From a virus, in the IMG/VR virus record IMGVR_UViG_3300049217_000136, positions 1 to 30,230 of that record: a DNA stretch of 30,230 nucleotides. One strand, written 5' to 3'. A model generated the notes under the pieces. It was not told the origin of the DNA and searched no databases. It saw only the letters and a list, made by a program, of their open reading frames with translations. Positions 28,547 to 30,230 of the stretch are shown here, piece after piece (the stretch's first letter is position 1; each line of letters starts with the position of its first letter). The position numbers and the translations under genes were made by a program.

Positions 28547-30230
28547 GCACCGGCAATAATGTGCAGATCACCATCGACGTGGTGGACAATGACGCGGCCG
28601 GCAAGGTGCAGCAGGTGGCCGTTGGCTTTGGCGAAGTGGGCGCGGCTGGCGAAGCGGCCGGCGCTGCAGCTTCAGCGGGGCTCGACCAGATCAGCACGCA
28701 CTCGCTCACAGCCCTCGATAATGTGCGGCTGCTGCGTGACGATCTCGGCATCCGGATTCCGCGCTCGATGGAGAAGGCGATTGCCAACAGCCAGCTGCTG
28801 AGCGGCGCGATCGGCGGCATCGGTGGCGGCCTTTTGGCCGTGGGCGCCGTGGACATCTTCGTGCGCCTGGGAGAGGGCGCCTACAACCTGTATGAGAAAT
28901 ACCTCGATGTGAACGCCGCGCAGCGGGAGTTCATGGAAAACCTTCAAAAAAGCAAGGACGCCGACTTCGTCAACGTGCATTCGATCGAGACGGCGCGCCA
29001 GCGAATCGATGCCGCCACGTCTTCGATGACAGCTTTTAGGGAAGTCTCTCAGGGAATGTCGAATCAAGGCTGGCTTGATATTTTCACCGGCAATACCGGT
29101 ATGGGTGTCGGTGAGCTGCTCATCGCTCGCCAGATGTCCGATTTGAGCGCGAAGGGCGCGGGTCAAACCCAGGAACTGATCCCCGAGCAGAATAGCCTGA
29201 GGCATCAATTGAATGTGGCCAACATTGAAGCCGAGCATTCCGGGGATGCTGCGCTCAAGGGCCAGTCGAAGATCACCGCCGAACTCGAAAAGCAGTTGGA
29301 GCTGCACAAGGAGACGCAGCGGTATACATCGATAGAAGAGCGCCAGCGCGGCAATATCGGATCCGCAGGTGCGGGATCGGAACTTGAGGCAACTCAGGAC
29401 AAGGGCGCGCGCGCGCAGGCCGCGGCGGAGCGCCTGAACCAGCAGCGCGAAGAAACGAACCAGATCATCCAGATGCAGAATGAGGCGACCAACGCGGGGC
29501 TTACCGGGAACGCGTTGCAGGCCTCCCAGCAGCTGCAGGAGATCGCCGCGGTCCATCGCGCCTTCGAGGAAGGCGAAATCAGCAAGCAAACCGCCGCTTC
29601 GAAGACGGACGCTGTACTGGAAAAGTTCTATCAGATGCGGCTGAAGGAGCAGGAGCAGCTTGACCAACAGACGCGAAAGATGGCCGACGATGCGGCTCAG
29701 GCTGGCCTCAAGGGAATTCCCCTCATCCAGGCGCAACTGAAGACGCAACTGGACGCGATCAACGCCGCTGAGAGCACGAGAGTGGGAACGGGCGGCGTGG
29801 AAACGCCGGAGCAGACCGCGGACTACAACTCGCAGCGGGCTTCGGCTTCGCAGATCGCCAACCAGAAGATGATTGAGGACCGAGAACAGTTCAGCGAGCG
29901 GATCCGGGCGCTCGACGAAGGCGACAGCTCCTACATGCTGCAGGGTTACGCCAAGATCGAGGCGGAAACGCAGAAGCACCTGGATGCGCTGAACCGCGAC
30001 TATGAAGAAGAGTACGGCAAGGATCGGAGCGCCTGGGCCGGCTACCAGCAGCAGATAACCCAGATCGAAGGCGACGCGGATCGCGAGCGCCAGCAGCTGC
30101 ACCACAAGACGATGGAACAGATCCAGAAGGAAGAAGAGCAGACCGCGCGGACGCTTCTGCCTCCATGGCAACAGTCGCAGCTCGCGATCGAAGACGAGTA
30201 TCGAGACCGCGTGACCCAAATTACACAAGA
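28543..30230 (+). CDS. Tail tape measure protein (partial, cut by window edge)
   Basis: The frame starts at TTG 28543, with GGAGG six bases upstream, overlaps the preceding stop by four bases, and is open to the window end (at least 562 codons). The start reads LSTGNNVQITIDVVDNDAAG (first residue Met when initiated). A hydrophobic segment lies at about residues 85-110 (LLSGAIGGIGGGLLAVGAVD), and the rest is largely Gln/Glu/Lys/Ala-rich coiled coil (EEQTARTLLPPWQQ-like helices near the end). This is the tape measure class: length sets tail length and the protein is ejected with DNA. The TTG start is unusual. Confidence 0.85.
   Translation, partial: MSTGNNVQITIDVVDNDAAGKVQQVAVGFGEVGAAGEAAGAAASAGLDQISTHSLTALDNVRLLRDDLGIRIPRSMEKAIANSQLLSGAIGGIGGGLLAVGAVDIFVRLGEGAYNLYEKYLDVNAAQREFMENLQKSKDADFVNVHSIETARQRIDAATSSMTAFREVSQGMSNQGWLDIFTGNTGMGVGELLIARQMSDLSAKGAGQTQELIPEQNSLRHQLNVANIEAEHSGDAALKGQSKITAELEKQLELHKETQRYTSIEERQRGNIGSAGAGSELEATQDKGARAQAAAERLNQQREETNQIIQMQNEATNAGLTGNALQASQQLQEIAAVHRAFEEGEISKQTAASKTDAVLEKFYQMRLKEQEQLDQQTRKMADDAAQAGLKGIPLIQAQLKTQLDAINAAESTRVGTGGVETPEQTADYNSQRASASQIANQKMIEDREQFSERIRALDEGDSSYMLQGYAKIEAETQKHLDALNRDYEEEYGKDRSAWAGYQQQITQIEGDADRERQQLHHKTMEQIQKEEEQTARTLLPPWQQSQLAIEDEYRDRVTQITQ

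Noticed and set aside
28672-30228. Long minus-strand open frame opposite the tape measure gene
   Set aside because: Composition (Leu/Arg-rich, no domain) is that of an antisense shadow in GC-rich DNA; the plus-strand frame has a ribosome site, fits synteny and looks like a coiled-coil tape measure.
1-30230. CRISPR arrays, tRNA or rRNA genes, insertion sequences and phage ends
   Set aside because: I saw no regularly spaced repeats, no cloverleaf-like or rRNA-like sequence, no transposase other than A, and no host-phage junction or clustered end-type repeats in the window.

Overview
The window is the interior of a transposable (Mu-like) phage, most likely a prophage, with a Mu-type head-assembly line and a long non-contractile (siphovirus-type) tail. 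It is GC-rich throughout. The host is probably an environmental bacterium. An Acidobacteriota-like host is my impression from the protein style only; no host gene, tRNA, rRNA or integration end is visible. Neither phage end lies in the window: a gene is cut at position 1 and the tape measure gene is cut at position 30230.

Layout. A central switch at about 11,966-12,061 separates two divergent arms. The left arm (1-11,965, minus strand) is the early operon. In order of transcription it holds a small Ner-like DNA-binding protein, two early proteins, the DDE transposase A, the AAA+ target-selection ATPase B, and then about twenty small genes. Nearly all of these overlap by 1 or 4 bases (ATGA, TGATG or TAATG). 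They include a GemA-like regulator, several small zinc-binding proteins, helix-turn-helix proteins, three tiny membrane proteins and a degenerate response-regulator receiver domain. The arm ends with two possible exported or tail-associated proteins.

The right arm (12,062-30,230, plus strand) starts with a CI/LexA-type repressor and an exported protein that probably shares its lysogenic transcript. A lysis region follows: a small membrane protein, an endolysin, a lipoprotein and holin-like proteins. Next come the Mu gp26/gp27-like proteins, large terminase (gp28), portal (gp29), MuF-like head morphogenesis protein (gp30), protease/scaffold (gp32), an enlarged capsid decoration protein and the major capsid protein. 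The arm ends with head-tail connectors (gp35-, gp36-, gpG- and gp37-like), tail tube, tail assembly proteins and tape measure.

How it works together. A leftward sigma70-like promoter (TTGACA, 17 bases, TACTGT) faces the early operon. Two short palindromes sharing the core AACGCTGT lie just downstream of it and look like operators for the repressor and/or the Ner-like protein. A and B would drive replicative transposition; the right arm builds the virion. Strong RNA hairpins sit beside the high-copy virion genes (decoration, capsid, tail tube), suggesting expression is tuned at the RNA level.

Most notable are the phage-borne receiver domain with all four hallmark residues changed, a repressor whose self-cleavage Lys position appears to be Arg, a possible frame change between two helix-turn-helix-like segments at 5,370-6,177, and the division of a Mu-type genome into divergent early and late arms.
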